Part shown: piece by piece, positions 40,109 to 48,065 of the stretch
How positions within the stretch are numbered: position 1 is the first letter of the stretch
Layout of the letters: each line of letters begins with the position of its first letter
Source of the DNA: Devosia sp.
GTDB lineage: Bacteria > Pseudomonadota > Alphaproteobacteria > Rhizobiales > Devosiaceae
Direction: 5' to 3'
DNA: 64,000 bases
NCBI RefSeq assembly: GCF_025809055.1
Contig: NZ_CP075529.1
Location: forward strand, 2,083,501-2,147,500
Notes under the pieces: model-generated
What the model saw: only the letters and a program-made list of their open reading frames with translations
What the model was told of the DNA's origin: nothing
The model's database searches: none
Translations under genes and position numbers: made by a program

Positions 40109-40912
40109 TCACGAGACCAGTCGCGCCTGATGCTTGCGCAGTTCGGCGTAGAAGTGCCGCTCCCAGTAGGACCAGAACACGCGGCTGACCTTGGCCGAGG
40201 CGGCCTGGCCAAAGTCGTACCGCTTTCGATAGGTCGGCTGCCGGACGAACATGAACACCGCACGGATCGCATTACCGCGCCGCTCATAAATGCCCCGTGG
40301 CAGCCTGCCGATTGCCTTCTCCGATCGCACTCCGGACGGCACGAAGTAGCGCGCCTTGCCGCTCCGGCGATTACGCGCCGCCGATGGGGCCGTCTCGTTC
40401 ATCATGTAGCCGACATCCCGATGCGCCTTGAGCTGCGACAGGATGGCGACGATGGTCGAGCCGGGGACATTGCCATAGGCATCCCGCTTGTACCCGATGG
40501 CCGGGATGGCGAACTCATGGGCGTCCATCACGCCAATGGCCCGCAGGGCTGTTTCGAACCGCTTGGCGCCGCGCTTGCCACCCAGGACCTGCGGCATCAG
40601 ATACTTGGCCGGTGCCGTCCCGCCGCTGGCTTCGTCCCGGATATAGACCCAGGCCGTCAGCGTCTCATTGGTGGCCTTGCGGTAGAGCGGCGCCTTTTCC
40701 GTCAAGGGCCGGGGCCGATCGAACACGCCCCTGATCTTGTCCTGCTCGGCCCAGCGCGCATCTTCGATTGCATCATTGAGCGCATTGCGGGTGATCGAAT
40801 TGATCCGCCGTCCCGCCCATTCCGGCAATTCGCTGCGCAGGCTGTCGATATCGGCCTGGAAGGACAGCGACATCAGCGCATTGCCCTGCCGGGCGACGAC
40901 CGGCACTGCCAT
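40109..40912 (-). CDS. Phage protein of unknown function upstream of terminase
   Basis: A 267-residue basic protein (MAVPVVARQGNALMSLSFQA). Segments: GRRINSITRNALNDAIEDAR, LYRKATNETLTAWVYIRDEA, KYLMPQVLGGKRGAKRFETA and a basic C-terminus (RVFWSYWERHFYAELRKHQA). It resembles virion morphogenesis proteins in composition, but I cannot name a family. It lies just beyond the possible cos site, so it would be at the far end of the linear virion genome. Start ATG at 40912. Confidence 0.6.
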   Translation of the reverse strand: MAVPVVARQGNALMSLSFQADIDSLRSELPEWAGRRINSITRNALNDAIEDARWAEQDKIRGVFDRPRPLTEKAPLYRKATNETLTAWVYIRDEASGGTAPAKYLMPQVLGGKRGAKRFETALRAIGVMDAHEFAIPAIGYKRDAYGNVPGSTIVAILSQLKAHRDVGYMMNETAPSAARNRRSGKARYFVPSGVRSEKAIGRLPRGIYERRGNAIRAVFMFVRQPTYRKRYDFGQAASAKVSRVFWSYWERHFYAELRKHQARLVS

Positions 40913-40989
40913 CGACACACCCCGGACACGCAAAAGGCGCCCCGGTTTCCCGATGCGCCTGTCTCAAGACCTGATTTGTTGTGGTGAAG

Positions 40990-41592
40990 CTATGTCAATT
41001 TTTCCGTAGTCGTCAATAGGCCATCTGCATCTTCCCAAGGCATGGCGGAGGCCACGGGCCCCGTGGCCTCATGCGAGACCATTTCCGCATTGAGCAGGAC
41101 GACCATGTCGGCGAGCGCGCAATGCCACACCCTGTAGGCCTGTCGCGCCTCGTCAACCACTCTGGGATCGTTGCCTTCCAACAATGGCCGCGCATAGCCG
41201 ATGAAGCCCTTGCGGTTGGTCGGGTCGATATACTGCTTTTTCTGGTTTCCCTTGGCGTCCAATTGCTCGACCCACCGGCCCGGTCCATCCTCGTACCAGT
41301 CCGGCCGCGTGGCATTCCGACCATGACGGATCACCAACTCCCACGCCTCTGCCGGCAGCGCCATGACCGCATCGTAGATCACCGCCGCGTCCTCGTGGCA
41401 TTGCACCGCCATATGCATGGCACCGGCCGAGGACGTATCGACCCGACAGCCCAGGGCGAGAATTTGCGCCAGATTGCTCTCCGGCGACGGCTGTCGCCCG
41501 ATCGGACCCGCCAGCCGTGCCGCCACCGCCTCGATCTTCTGGTCTCGAAAGGCCCAGATCACCAGGTCTTCGACATCCATTGCCTTTGGCAT
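40990..41592 (-). CDS. Phage protein of unknown function next to the origin-like region
   Basis: A 200-residue protein (MPKAMDVEDLVIWAFRDQKI) with LAQILALGCRVDTSSAGAMH, CHEDAAVIYDAVMALPAEAW and WHCALADMVVLLNAEMVSHE. No recognised domain. It is the first gene left of the iteron-rich region and is followed by the late genes, a place where phages often encode a late regulator, but there is no visible HTH. The ATG at 41592 has AGAGGACGCCG upstream. Confidence 0.6.
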   Translation of the reverse strand: MPKAMDVEDLVIWAFRDQKIEAVAARLAGPIGRQPSPESNLAQILALGCRVDTSSAGAMHMAVQCHEDAAVIYDAVMALPAEAWELVIRHGRNATRPDWYEDGPGRWVEQLDAKGNQKKQYIDPTNRKGFIGYARPLLEGNDPRVVDEARQAYRVWHCALADMVVLLNAEMVSHEATGPVASAMPWEDADGLLTTTEKLT

Positions 41593-41623
41593 CGGCGTCC
41601 TCTTTCTCTCTTCTTTTCCTCTT

Positions 41624-41913
41624 GCGAGGGTTAGCGAGGGTTTGGTGATAACCATCGCTATGAAAAAGGCCCGGAAAACGGGGCGCAGCGAGGGTTGCGA
41701 GAGTAGCGAGGGTTGCCCTTACACACATGAAACCAACAACACCCCGCACCCCTTGCACTAGACTATACGCGAGCAAAACCCTCGCAACCCTCGCAGAATG
41801 CGCTTAAATAGCTGATTTATATATTGTTTTCAGCGCGAGAGTTTCTCATTTCACCCCTCGCGAACTCTCGCAATCCCTCGCTGTCGCCGCGCCTCAGGCG
41901 CGGTGCGAGGGTT
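41624..41913. other. Iteron-rich, AT-rich region: possible prophage replication origin
   Basis: GCGAGGGTT or its complement AACCCTCGC occurs at 41624, 41634, 41688, 41706, 41777, 41786 and 41905, with one-base variants at 41697, 41835, 41853, 41863 and 41873. Three units are directly tandem at 41688-41714 and two at 41777-41794. An A+T-rich stretch (41803-41830) lies in the middle, and a perfect hairpin (CCGCGCC TCA GGCGCGG) at 41887-41903. It is the largest gene-free gap of the prophage and is next to the P4-type helicase gene. Confidence 0.6.
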
Positions 41914-41964
41914 GCGACTTCTGCTTGCTCTCCACCAAAGGGGTGCGGGGTGCGTGCCAGTGCG

Positions 41965-43809
41965 CTAGAGGCGCTCCGGCGTCCAGCCGGGGTCGCCATG
42001 CGGTCGAGGGGGTACGGGGTCGCGGGGGTCGGCGATATCGGGAATGTCGCCCAGTTTCACATCGAGATAGTGATAGACGCGGCCTTTTTCCTTGCGAATG
42101 CCCAGGGCGTTGAGCCGGAGGCCGAAGGCGGTCTGCTGATAGGGTTTGAGGCCATTGGCCTTGCACCATTTCTCATAAGCGCCATAGACATCGCTGGCCT
42201 GCACCTTGTTGCCCGGCACTTTGTGCAGGCAGCTTTCGACGAACACGCCCACCTGGTCGCGTTCCTCGCGATAATCCTCGGTGAAGCTGCGGACCTCGGC
42301 GGGCAGATAAGGTGTCAGGCCATTGGCCAGCCAAAGCATGAGCCCTTCGATCAACCAGTTGAGAATGCCCGACCGCTCGGCATCGAACCGGCGCAGCATT
42401 TCCCCGAAGGGCACGCGCTCGCCTTCCGGAATCGTCACCTTCCAGGGCACGATCTTGAGCCGGCGCCAGATGCCGTAATCGGTGCCCGAGACCTGCGGCA
42501 TATCGTTGCCGCTCATGACCGTGGTGAAGCGCGGGTCGAATTCGAAGAATTCCTTTTGCAGGAACCGGGCTACCAGTTTCGTGCCGCCCGAGGCGGCCTT
42601 GATCATGTTTTCCTTGAGCCCAATGCCGCGCGGCAGCTCTTCAACGGTCACCAGATTGGTATTGTGCAGGCGGGCAATGTCGGGGCTTGCCTGCTGGCCC
42701 TGCTTCTGCTGGTCGCCGGTAAAGGTTTCAGGCGATACGACGGCGCGATAGATGCCGGCCAGGCGGCCGATCGTTTCGATAAACACCGATTTTCCGTTGG
42801 CGCCCTGCCCATAGTGAAACAGCACGATCTGCTCGTCATTGCCGCTGATCAGCAGGGCATAGGCATGTGCGACCTGCAGAAACGTTCGGATGGTCGGATC
42901 GGGCTGAACCTTTTCGAGAAAGTCCAAAAAATCCGGACAAGTCGCGTCCGGGTCGTAGTCGACATCGGCGACTTTGGTGATCATGTCGTCGCGGTCGGCC
43001 ATGCCAGAAAACGCAATTGAACCGGCCTTGCGATCGCTGCCCTCGGGCCGCTCCGGGTCGAGCTCCCGGCCGAATGTGATCGTACCATTGCGGCAGTTGA
43101 ATTTCATTGGGTTTGCGTCAAGCCGCGCGGGATCGATTGCCCGCATACTTTCGGCCTGCGCCAGCATGGCGATAGTCCGCCCCCGATTGCCCGAGGTTAT
43201 GGCAAAGGCCCGGCGCTTCGATTTGCGTTCGCCAAGGATCTTCTGCGCGCTCTCGGCCGAGCGGATCAACTTGCGGTCGGCCGCCGATCGCTCATCTTCC
43301 GGTTTTTTCTCGGCCTTGGTCGCCGCCTCGAGCAGGCGCACGACGCCTGGCGAATGTTCCAGAACGGCCGCCTCGAGCTTGAGCTTGTCCACGACATTCT
43401 GGGCAAAGCGCGCCACCTGCAATTCGCCCTCGTCGCGCAGCCAATGCGTGCCGGTGAAGGTCAGCCAGCCCATGCCGGGGATATAGGCCAGATTGAGGCC
43501 GAACCAGTAGATTAGCCGCCGGGCATTATCGCGGTCATTCTGGTCCCATCCGGCGCAATGCCGCGCCCCGTCCAGGTCATCGGAATCGACCGGTGGGCCG
43601 TCGACAATGTCATCGAGACCCGGCCCCGGATCATCGCTGTCGGCCGGTGGCGGTGCATCCTGGTTCTTTCGCGCACGCGGCGGCCGCGACGGCTTTTGCT
43701 CCGCTTCGGCGCCTTTGCCGCCCTCGATGACGCCGAGCTTGACGGTGCGCTTGCGCGCCGCAGCTTTCTTGACGGCTTCGGACAGATCGTTTTCCGTATC
43801 GTCAGACAT
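41965..43809 (-). CDS. P4-type phage/plasmid primase-helicase (SF3 helicase, D5 N-like)
   Basis: A 614-residue replication protein. After a disordered charged N-terminus it has RLIYWFGLNLAYIPGMGWLT, FTGTHWLRDEGELQVARFAQ and a D5_N-type domain, then the SF3 ATPase with Walker A YGQGANGKSVFIETIGRL, Walker B-like TNLVTVEELPRGIGLKENMI, sensor VMSGNDMPQVSGTDYGIWRR and a C-terminal winged helix (YGAYEKWCKANGLKPYQQTA). It should unwind the phage origin. The start ATG at 43809 (MSDDTENDLSEAV) is 10 bp from the divergent membrane-protein start. Confidence 0.9.
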   Translation of the reverse strand: MSDDTENDLSEAVKKAAARKRTVKLGVIEGGKGAEAEQKPSRPPRARKNQDAPPPADSDDPGPGLDDIVDGPPVDSDDLDGARHCAGWDQNDRDNARRLIYWFGLNLAYIPGMGWLTFTGTHWLRDEGELQVARFAQNVVDKLKLEAAVLEHSPGVVRLLEAATKAEKKPEDERSAADRKLIRSAESAQKILGERKSKRRAFAITSGNRGRTIAMLAQAESMRAIDPARLDANPMKFNCRNGTITFGRELDPERPEGSDRKAGSIAFSGMADRDDMITKVADVDYDPDATCPDFLDFLEKVQPDPTIRTFLQVAHAYALLISGNDEQIVLFHYGQGANGKSVFIETIGRLAGIYRAVVSPETFTGDQQKQGQQASPDIARLHNTNLVTVEELPRGIGLKENMIKAASGGTKLVARFLQKEFFEFDPRFTTVMSGNDMPQVSGTDYGIWRRLKIVPWKVTIPEGERVPFGEMLRRFDAERSGILNWLIEGLMLWLANGLTPYLPAEVRSFTEDYREERDQVGVFVESCLHKVPGNKVQASDVYGAYEKWCKANGLKPYQQTAFGLRLNALGIRKEKGRVYHYLDVKLGDIPDIADPRDPVPPRPHGDPGWTPERL

Positions 43810-43819
43810 GGGGGGCTCT

Positions 43820-44542
43820 ATGAAATTCGAGATCAAACAATGGCTGCCACTGCTCGCAGTGGTCCCAATAATCTGGCTTGGCCTTTACCTCTGGGCGTGG
43901 ATGGGCCGGGTAGGCTGCGGCGAGGTGGCCCTCGGTGAATGTTGGGTAACGGCACTTGGGAACTGGGGTGCCGATGTTGTGATGCTCCGATGGGTCGACA
44001 CCACGCTCGGGGCAGGAATTCTGGCTGTTGTGGCGGCCAGTGCAATCTTCCTCAACAGCGCAATTGACCGGAAGGTAAAACGCCTGGAAGCCGAGCAGCT
44101 TCGACAACACATGATTGACGAAAATGTTGCCACTTTGCTCGCACGGTTTAGGCAAACTTCCCTTTACGTGCTCGCGGCGGATAATCCCGAAGCAACAATA
44201 GATAAACTTCAAGATATAATGGCGGAGAACATGAAATTTTGGTCTCTTCGACCAAATATAGCTAGCACTCTTGACCATATGGTTGGTCTGGCTGTGCTTC
44301 ACGCCAGACATTGGAAAGCAGAAACGGATAGCTCTACCCGAAAATTGTCTATGAAAACCACTTGCTCTGCAATTTGTGAAATTGCATTCACCAGACTCTG
44401 TGACCCTGAGAAGGTTAAAATTGATGACATCGACTACAAGTTGAATGCAGACACCGAACTTCTTAATCGGATTGGGTGGGAAGACCTGGCAAAAAGGCAA
44501 AAGGAATTCTTGCTCAAATACTTGGATCGAGTGGAATTGTGA
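43820..44542 (+). CDS. Membrane protein with cytoplasmic helical domain, accessory gene between replication genes
   Basis: A 240-residue protein with two N-terminal TM helices (WLPLLAVVPIIWLGLYLWAW, TLGAGILAVVAASAIFLNSA) and a soluble C-terminal domain (AIDRKVKRLEAEQLRQHMID, NPEATIDKLQDIMAENMKFW, SMKTTCSAICEIAFTRLCDP). It is on the plus strand between two minus-strand replication genes and is clearly richer in A+T. This pattern is typical of a moron expressed independently. A superinfection-exclusion or defence role is possible. ATG at 43820 follows GGGGGG. Confidence 0.7.
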   Translation: MKFEIKQWLPLLAVVPIIWLGLYLWAWMGRVGCGEVALGECWVTALGNWGADVVMLRWVDTTLGAGILAVVAASAIFLNSAIDRKVKRLEAEQLRQHMIDENVATLLARFRQTSLYVLAADNPEATIDKLQDIMAENMKFWSLRPNIASTLDHMVGLAVLHARHWKAETDSSTRKLSMKTTCSAICEIAFTRLCDPEKVKIDDIDYKLNADTELLNRIGWEDLAKRQKEFLLKYLDRVEL

Positions 44543-44550
44543 CGCTGACC

Positions 44551-45729
44551 TCACAGCATCACCCGCACGAGATCATTGAGGTCTTTCCCCTCGCCCACCG
44601 GCTCGACAAAGGCGCAGTCCAGCACCGGCAGTGACGGATTTTCGGCGAGCCGACGCTCGCGCCACGCCTGGGCACGCATCAGGCCGCGCGTCACCTTCTC
44701 GATCGGGTGTTTTTCCGGTTCGTCGCCATCGGTGAGATAAAGCAGTTCCGCACACCAGTCGGGCGGCAGGAAACAATCCCAGTCATCGAGATCGGGCAGG
44801 CCGTGCATCAAGCGCCCGGCCTGGTCGCGCATGGCCTTGCCGGCCATATTGCCCAGGTCCACCCCGGCCCAATAGGCCGTGTCCGGCTCGAAATTATGGG
44901 CCAGGGCGGTTAGCGTCGTCTCGATGCCCTCCCCCATGACAATCCGGGATGGATGTGCCGGAGTGTAGAGCCGGATGACGCCGCCCTGTTTTGTGCCACG
45001 CACCTTCTTGGATGGTATCGGCTTGTTCTTCTCCGGATGCAGGCCAAGATCGGCCTTACCCTTGGGCTGGTCGAGATCGAGCCATGTGGCATGGGAGGCA
45101 CCAAACTTGCCATCCGGCTGTTGCACGGCCGCGACCATGGCCGGGCCGGTATGGACCGTCACCCACTGCCCGCCGATATGTTCGACCAGGGGCAGGTGTG
45201 GATGCTCCCAGAGCTTGATGGCATCGGGCGGAACATGGCGGCCGATCAGGCCGAAGCCGACGCCGCGCAGGCTGAGATAGCGCGAGAGATTGTCCCGGCC
45301 GGCATTGGCGCGAGCCTCCGAAAAGATTCGCCAGCCATCGCGCCGCGCCTGTTCGCGATAGCGCGCCGCCTCTTCGGCCCGTCGCTGGTCGGCGGCGACA
45401 TTTTCTTCCGCGATGCGACGGGCGCGCACCGGATCGAGCGGTTCGGAGGCCTTTCGGTCGGTCACGATCTCGCAGGCCTCGACGAACGGCACGTTTTGCG
45501 TGGCCATGACCAGATCGATGACCCCGGCGCCGCTCATGCCGCAGCCGCGGCAATTGAAAGTGTTCTTCTTGGTGTGGATGGCAAACCGGTCGGTGCCGCC
45601 ACAGACCGGGCAAGGCCCCGCGCGGTCGATACCCGGCGCGAGTTTCCAGCGCGCGCGCATCGCCCAGCTTTCGCAACTGGTCTGCATGGCCTCATCGCGC
45701 AGGGCGGCAAACTCCGGAGAAAGCGTCAT
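44551..45729 (-). CDS. Phage primase with CHC2-type zinc finger and Toprim-like domain
   Basis: A 392-residue primase. The N-terminal zinc finger is AGPCPVCGGTDRFAIHTKKN followed by TFNCRGCGMSGAGVIDLVMA (C-x2-C...C-x2-C). The C-terminal Toprim-like part has GEGIETTLTALAHNFEPDTA with the catalytic Glu and AELLYLTDGDEPEKHPIEKV (DGDEP for the metal-binding acidic pair). It makes primers for phage DNA replication, together with the helicase encoded downstream. Start ATG at 45729 (MTLSPEFAALRDE); the longer frame would run through the hicA operator. Confidence 0.87.
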   Translation of the reverse strand: MTLSPEFAALRDEAMQTSCESWAMRARWKLAPGIDRAGPCPVCGGTDRFAIHTKKNTFNCRGCGMSGAGVIDLVMATQNVPFVEACEIVTDRKASEPLDPVRARRIAEENVAADQRRAEEAARYREQARRDGWRIFSEARANAGRDNLSRYLSLRGVGFGLIGRHVPPDAIKLWEHPHLPLVEHIGGQWVTVHTGPAMVAAVQQPDGKFGASHATWLDLDQPKGKADLGLHPEKNKPIPSKKVRGTKQGGVIRLYTPAHPSRIVMGEGIETTLTALAHNFEPDTAYWAGVDLGNMAGKAMRDQAGRLMHGLPDLDDWDCFLPPDWCAELLYLTDGDEPEKHPIEKVTRGLMRAQAWRERRLAENPSLPVLDCAFVEPVGEGKDLNDLVRVML

Positions 45730-45749
45730 TGCGCACCCCAACTTTTCGC

Positions 45750-45794
45750 ACATTTTTGTGCGAATATTCTTGTGCATCGAACATTTTTGTGCGA
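45750..45794. promoter_or_regulatory. Paired hicAB operator motifs (prophage copy)
   Basis: ACATTTTTGTGCGA is repeated exactly at 45750-45763 and 45781-45794, 31 bp apart, about three helical turns. The first copy is part of the inverted repeat TTCGCAC-ATTTTT-GTGCGAA. A weaker copy (ATTCTTGTGC) lies between. The same motif lies upstream of the chromosomal hicA. The region also separates the divergent primase and hicA starts, so HicB could affect both. Confidence 0.7.
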
Positions 45795-45821
45795 CAACAG
45801 GAGCAACGAAAGGGCCCGGAA

Positions 45822-46013
45822 ATGAAACGCGACCAACTCCTCCGCCAGCTGAACAAGGATGCCAAGGCGGCAGGTCTTGAACTGGTCGTGGACATGGCGC
45901 GCGGCAAGGGCGGCCACTGTGTCGTTCGGTTCAACGGCCGTTTCTCGGTCATCAAATCGGGAGAGATCACCCCGACGATGGAAAAAGTGATCCGCAAACA
46001 GCTGGGGCTTTAA
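45822..46013 (+). CDS. hicA: HicA-family mRNA interferase toxin (prophage copy, intact)
   Basis: A 63-residue toxin: MKRDQLLRQLNKDAKAAGLE, LVVDMARGKGGHCVVRFNGR and FSVIKSGEITPTMEKVIRKQ, then LGL and a TAA stop. The catalytic His in GGH and the full-length C-terminal helix are present, unlike in the chromosomal copy. HicA binds and cuts mRNA. The ATG at 45822 follows the operator repeats. Together with hicB it can act as an addiction module that stabilises the prophage or as an abortive-infection switch; the role here is inferred. Confidence 0.9.
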   Translation: MKRDQLLRQLNKDAKAAGLELVVDMARGKGGHCVVRFNGRFSVIKSGEITPTMEKVIRKQLGL

Positions 46014-46052
46014 GCCCCGGCAAAAGCGCCACGGATGGCAGGAGGTTCGATT

Positions 46053-46472
46053 ATGAAGCCCTATATGGCGAAGCTGGAGGCCGATGGCGCCGCCCTGCTC
46101 GTCACGTTTCCCGATGTTCCCGAGGCCATCACCGGGGGTGATACCCGCGCCGAGGCCCTCGCCAATGCGCAGGACGCGCTTGAGATTGCGGTCTTGACCT
46201 ATGTGCAGGACGGCATGGATTTGCCTGTTGCCCAGGCAACTGATGGCGTGCCCGTCAGCTTGTCGGCCGAGGTCATGATCAAGATCGCCTTCATCGAGGC
46301 CTTCCGGAAGTCCGGCCTGACCCGCGTGGCGCTCGCTGCCCGCCTGGGCAAGCAGGAAACCGAAATCCGCCGTATGCTTGATCCCTATCACGCCACCAAG
46401 CTGGCCAGCATGGAGGCCGGGCTCGCCGCCCTGGGCAAGCAGATCGTGGTTCACGTTGAGGATGCAGCCTGA
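46053..46472 (+). CDS. hicB: HicB-family antitoxin (prophage copy)
   Basis: A 139-residue antitoxin: MKPYMAKLEADGAALLVTFP, DVPEAITGGDTRAEALANAQ in the RNase-H-like part and SGLTRVALAARLGKQETEIR in the HTH, ending QIVVHVEDAA. The start ATG at 46053 has AGGAGG 7 bases upstream; an ATG at 46035 would add six residues. It is 39 bp downstream of hicA. It neutralises HicA and should bind the operator repeats at 45750-45794. Confidence 0.9.
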   Translation: MKPYMAKLEADGAALLVTFPDVPEAITGGDTRAEALANAQDALEIAVLTYVQDGMDLPVAQATDGVPVSLSAEVMIKIAFIEAFRKSGLTRVALAARLGKQETEIRRMLDPYHATKLASMEAGLAALGKQIVVHVEDAA

Positions 46473-46477
46473 CAAGC

Positions 46478-46702
46478 TCACAGCACCGCCCTCACCTTGG
46501 GTTTGGGGCTCCGCTTGTCCAGCATCCGTTGCAGGGTGCGGCGGTGAATGCCCAGGCGCCGCGCCGTCGCGGATATGCAGCCATCCTCTTCATCGAGTAC
46601 GGCCCGCACATAGTGGAACTGCAACTCGCTCGGCGACAGGTCCAGCGTGACCATGGCGCGGCGCAGCGCCGCGTGGTGAGCGGTGAAGGCGATGTCGCTC
46701 AT
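46478..46702 (-). CDS. Stand-alone Fis-type HTH protein (ActR/RegA effector-like)
   Basis: A 74-residue protein whose C-terminal half (DEEDGCISATARRLGIHRRT then LQRMLDKRSPKPKVRAVL) is the Fis-type helix-turn-helix found at the C-terminus of ActR/RegA response regulators of alphaproteobacteria. No receiver domain is present. It is the last gene of the leftward early operon and starts with a 4-bp overlap. It may act as a phage transcription regulator imitating host ActR sites. It converges with hicB, 5 bp apart. Confidence 0.75.
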   Translation of the reverse strand: MSDIAFTAHHAALRRAMVTLDLSPSELQFHYVRAVLDEEDGCISATARRLGIHRRTLQRMLDKRSPKPKVRAVL

Positions 46703-47070
46703 TGGCCCGCCTCGTCGATCAGGTCATGCCAACGATTGAAGCCGGCATATTTGTCGGGATGCTTACCCGTTGCGAGAACGCGCACATCGGCCATGAATTC
46801 GCGGCGCACGCCCAGCGGCGCAACGATCAGCGCCATGCCGCCGAATTTTGCCTGCACGATGCGCAGGATCTCGATCTGCATGAAGCTCTTGCCCAGTCCG
46901 AAGGCCGCGAACAGCGCCCGGCGGCCGCCCAGGCACGCCCAGCGCACCATGTCCTTCTGGTGCGGCTTGAGCAGCGGATTGATGTCGTCATCGGTGACGA
47001 CGAAGCCGGACACCGGCGCCATCGCCACCTTGGCGGCAAGAAAGTCCTCATAGCGGAGAGGGAGGTTCAT
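46699..47070 (-). pseudogene. Truncated DEAD/SNF2-type phage helicase, N-terminal part
   Basis: A 123-residue frame that begins like the large phage DEAD-box or SNF2-type helicases: MNLPLRYEDFLAAKVAMAPV, PLLKPHQKDMVRWACLGGRR and the Walker A segment ALFAAFGLGKSFMQIEILRI, then MALIVAPLGVRREFMADVRV. The family normally continues for several hundred residues with DEAH and helicase motifs III-VI; here it ends after RWHDLIDEAGQ. Reading frame and 4-bp overlaps are kept, so a short protein may still be made, but it cannot be a full helicase. Confidence 0.65.
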
Positions 47071-48065
47071 GCTGGCGCCCCCATCAACCGAGCAAGCTCA
47101 ACTGCGCCGGCATGGCCGGTGCTGGCGAGGCGAGTGACGAGAGTGCGGAACGCATACGCGCCTTCCAGGCTGACAACGCCGTTGCCGAGCAGGCGGAGCC
47201 GGTCGACGCGGGCGGCGTGAGGCCCACTAAGGTCCAGCCGGGCGGCCAGCCCATCAGCCATTCGACGAACAGAGGGTTCAAGGTCCGGCGAATGTGCGAG
47301 GACCCGTCGCCATCCGTCGAGATCGGACGGTCCGGGAGGATAGAGGCCAGGCGCAAGGTCTCGTTCATCGACTTGCTGTTGCCCGGCTGATGGCTCTCGC
47401 CGTAGCTCAACGAGGTCGGTGTGGGCCAATGCAGGTTCGCCTCGTTCCGGAGCGAACTCTTGCGCCCTGGGCCGCCTGACGAGCCTTTGCTGTCTGCTGT
47501 CGTCGGGGTCGGCCACGAAGAGGATGAAGAGCCGCGGGCGGAGGTGGCTTGAGCCCGTTTCAGCCGCCGTGAACAATCCGCATTCAACCGCGTAACCAAG
47601 TCTGCGTAAGTCTCGGAGAACCCGTGCGGCGCCAGCGACTTCGTCAGCCCCCGCCGAGAGCATCCCCCGGACATTTTCGATGAGGCCGAACCAAGGCCGC
47701 GCCTGGACGACGATCCGCCGCGTCGGGCTCCAGAGGTCGCGCTCGTCGAGGCTTCCGCGCTTTTTTCCGGCAAGGCTGTGCGGCTGGCACGGGATGCCGC
47801 CAATGAGGAAATCCACGACGCCGCGCCATGGGCGGCCGTCGAAGGTTCGCACATCCGACCAGATAGCCGCTGGAGCCAGGAAACCCTGTTCGATCGCTGC
47901 AACCAGGTGCGCGACGGCGAAGGCTTCCCTCTCCACCATAACGATGCTGCGAGCCGCTGGCAGTGCAAGCTCAAGTCCAAGGTCGAGCCCGCCGCCGCCG
48001 GTGCAGAGGCTGATGCCGTGGAGGGGCCGGGGGTTGTTGGGGACGGGATGTAAAGCCACATTCAC
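47067..48065 (-). CDS. DNA (cytosine-5-)-methyltransferase, phage type
   Basis: A 332-residue Dcm-type enzyme. Motif I is PLHGISLCTGGGGLDLGLEL, motif IV DFLIGGIPCQPHSLAGKKRG with the catalytic Cys, motif VI WFGLIENVRGML and the C-terminal motif IX/X region RVDRLRLLGNGVVSLEGAYA. It methylates cytosine C5, probably to protect phage DNA or to mark it. In an alternative frame of the same strand the second half of the gene encodes another recognisable C-terminus (see findings). Overlaps on both sides are 4 bp. Target site unknown. Confidence 0.88.
   Translation of the reverse strand: MNVALHPVPNNPRPLHGISLCTGGGGLDLGLELALPAARSIVMVEREAFAVAHLVAAIEQGFLAPAAIWSDVRTFDGRPWRGVVDFLIGGIPCQPHSLAGKKRGSLDERDLWSPTRRIVVQARPWFGLIENVRGMLSAGADEVAGAARVLRDLRRLGYAVECGLFTAAETGSSHLRPRLFILFVADPDDSRQQRLVRRPRAQEFAPERGEPALAHTDLVELRREPSAGQQQVDERDLAPGLYPPGPSDLDGWRRVLAHSPDLEPSVRRMADGLAARLDLSGPHAARVDRLRLLGNGVVSLEGAYAFRTLVTRLASTGHAGAVELARLMGAPA

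Noticed and set aside
41624..41913. CRISPR array
   Set aside because: The repeats are nine bases, on both strands, with irregular spacing and no spacer-length regularity; no cas genes are in the window.
41824..43020. A 398-residue plus-strand open frame
   Set aside because: It is antisense to the P4-type helicase gene, has no recognised domain and starts inside the iteron region; it is a high-GC shadow frame.
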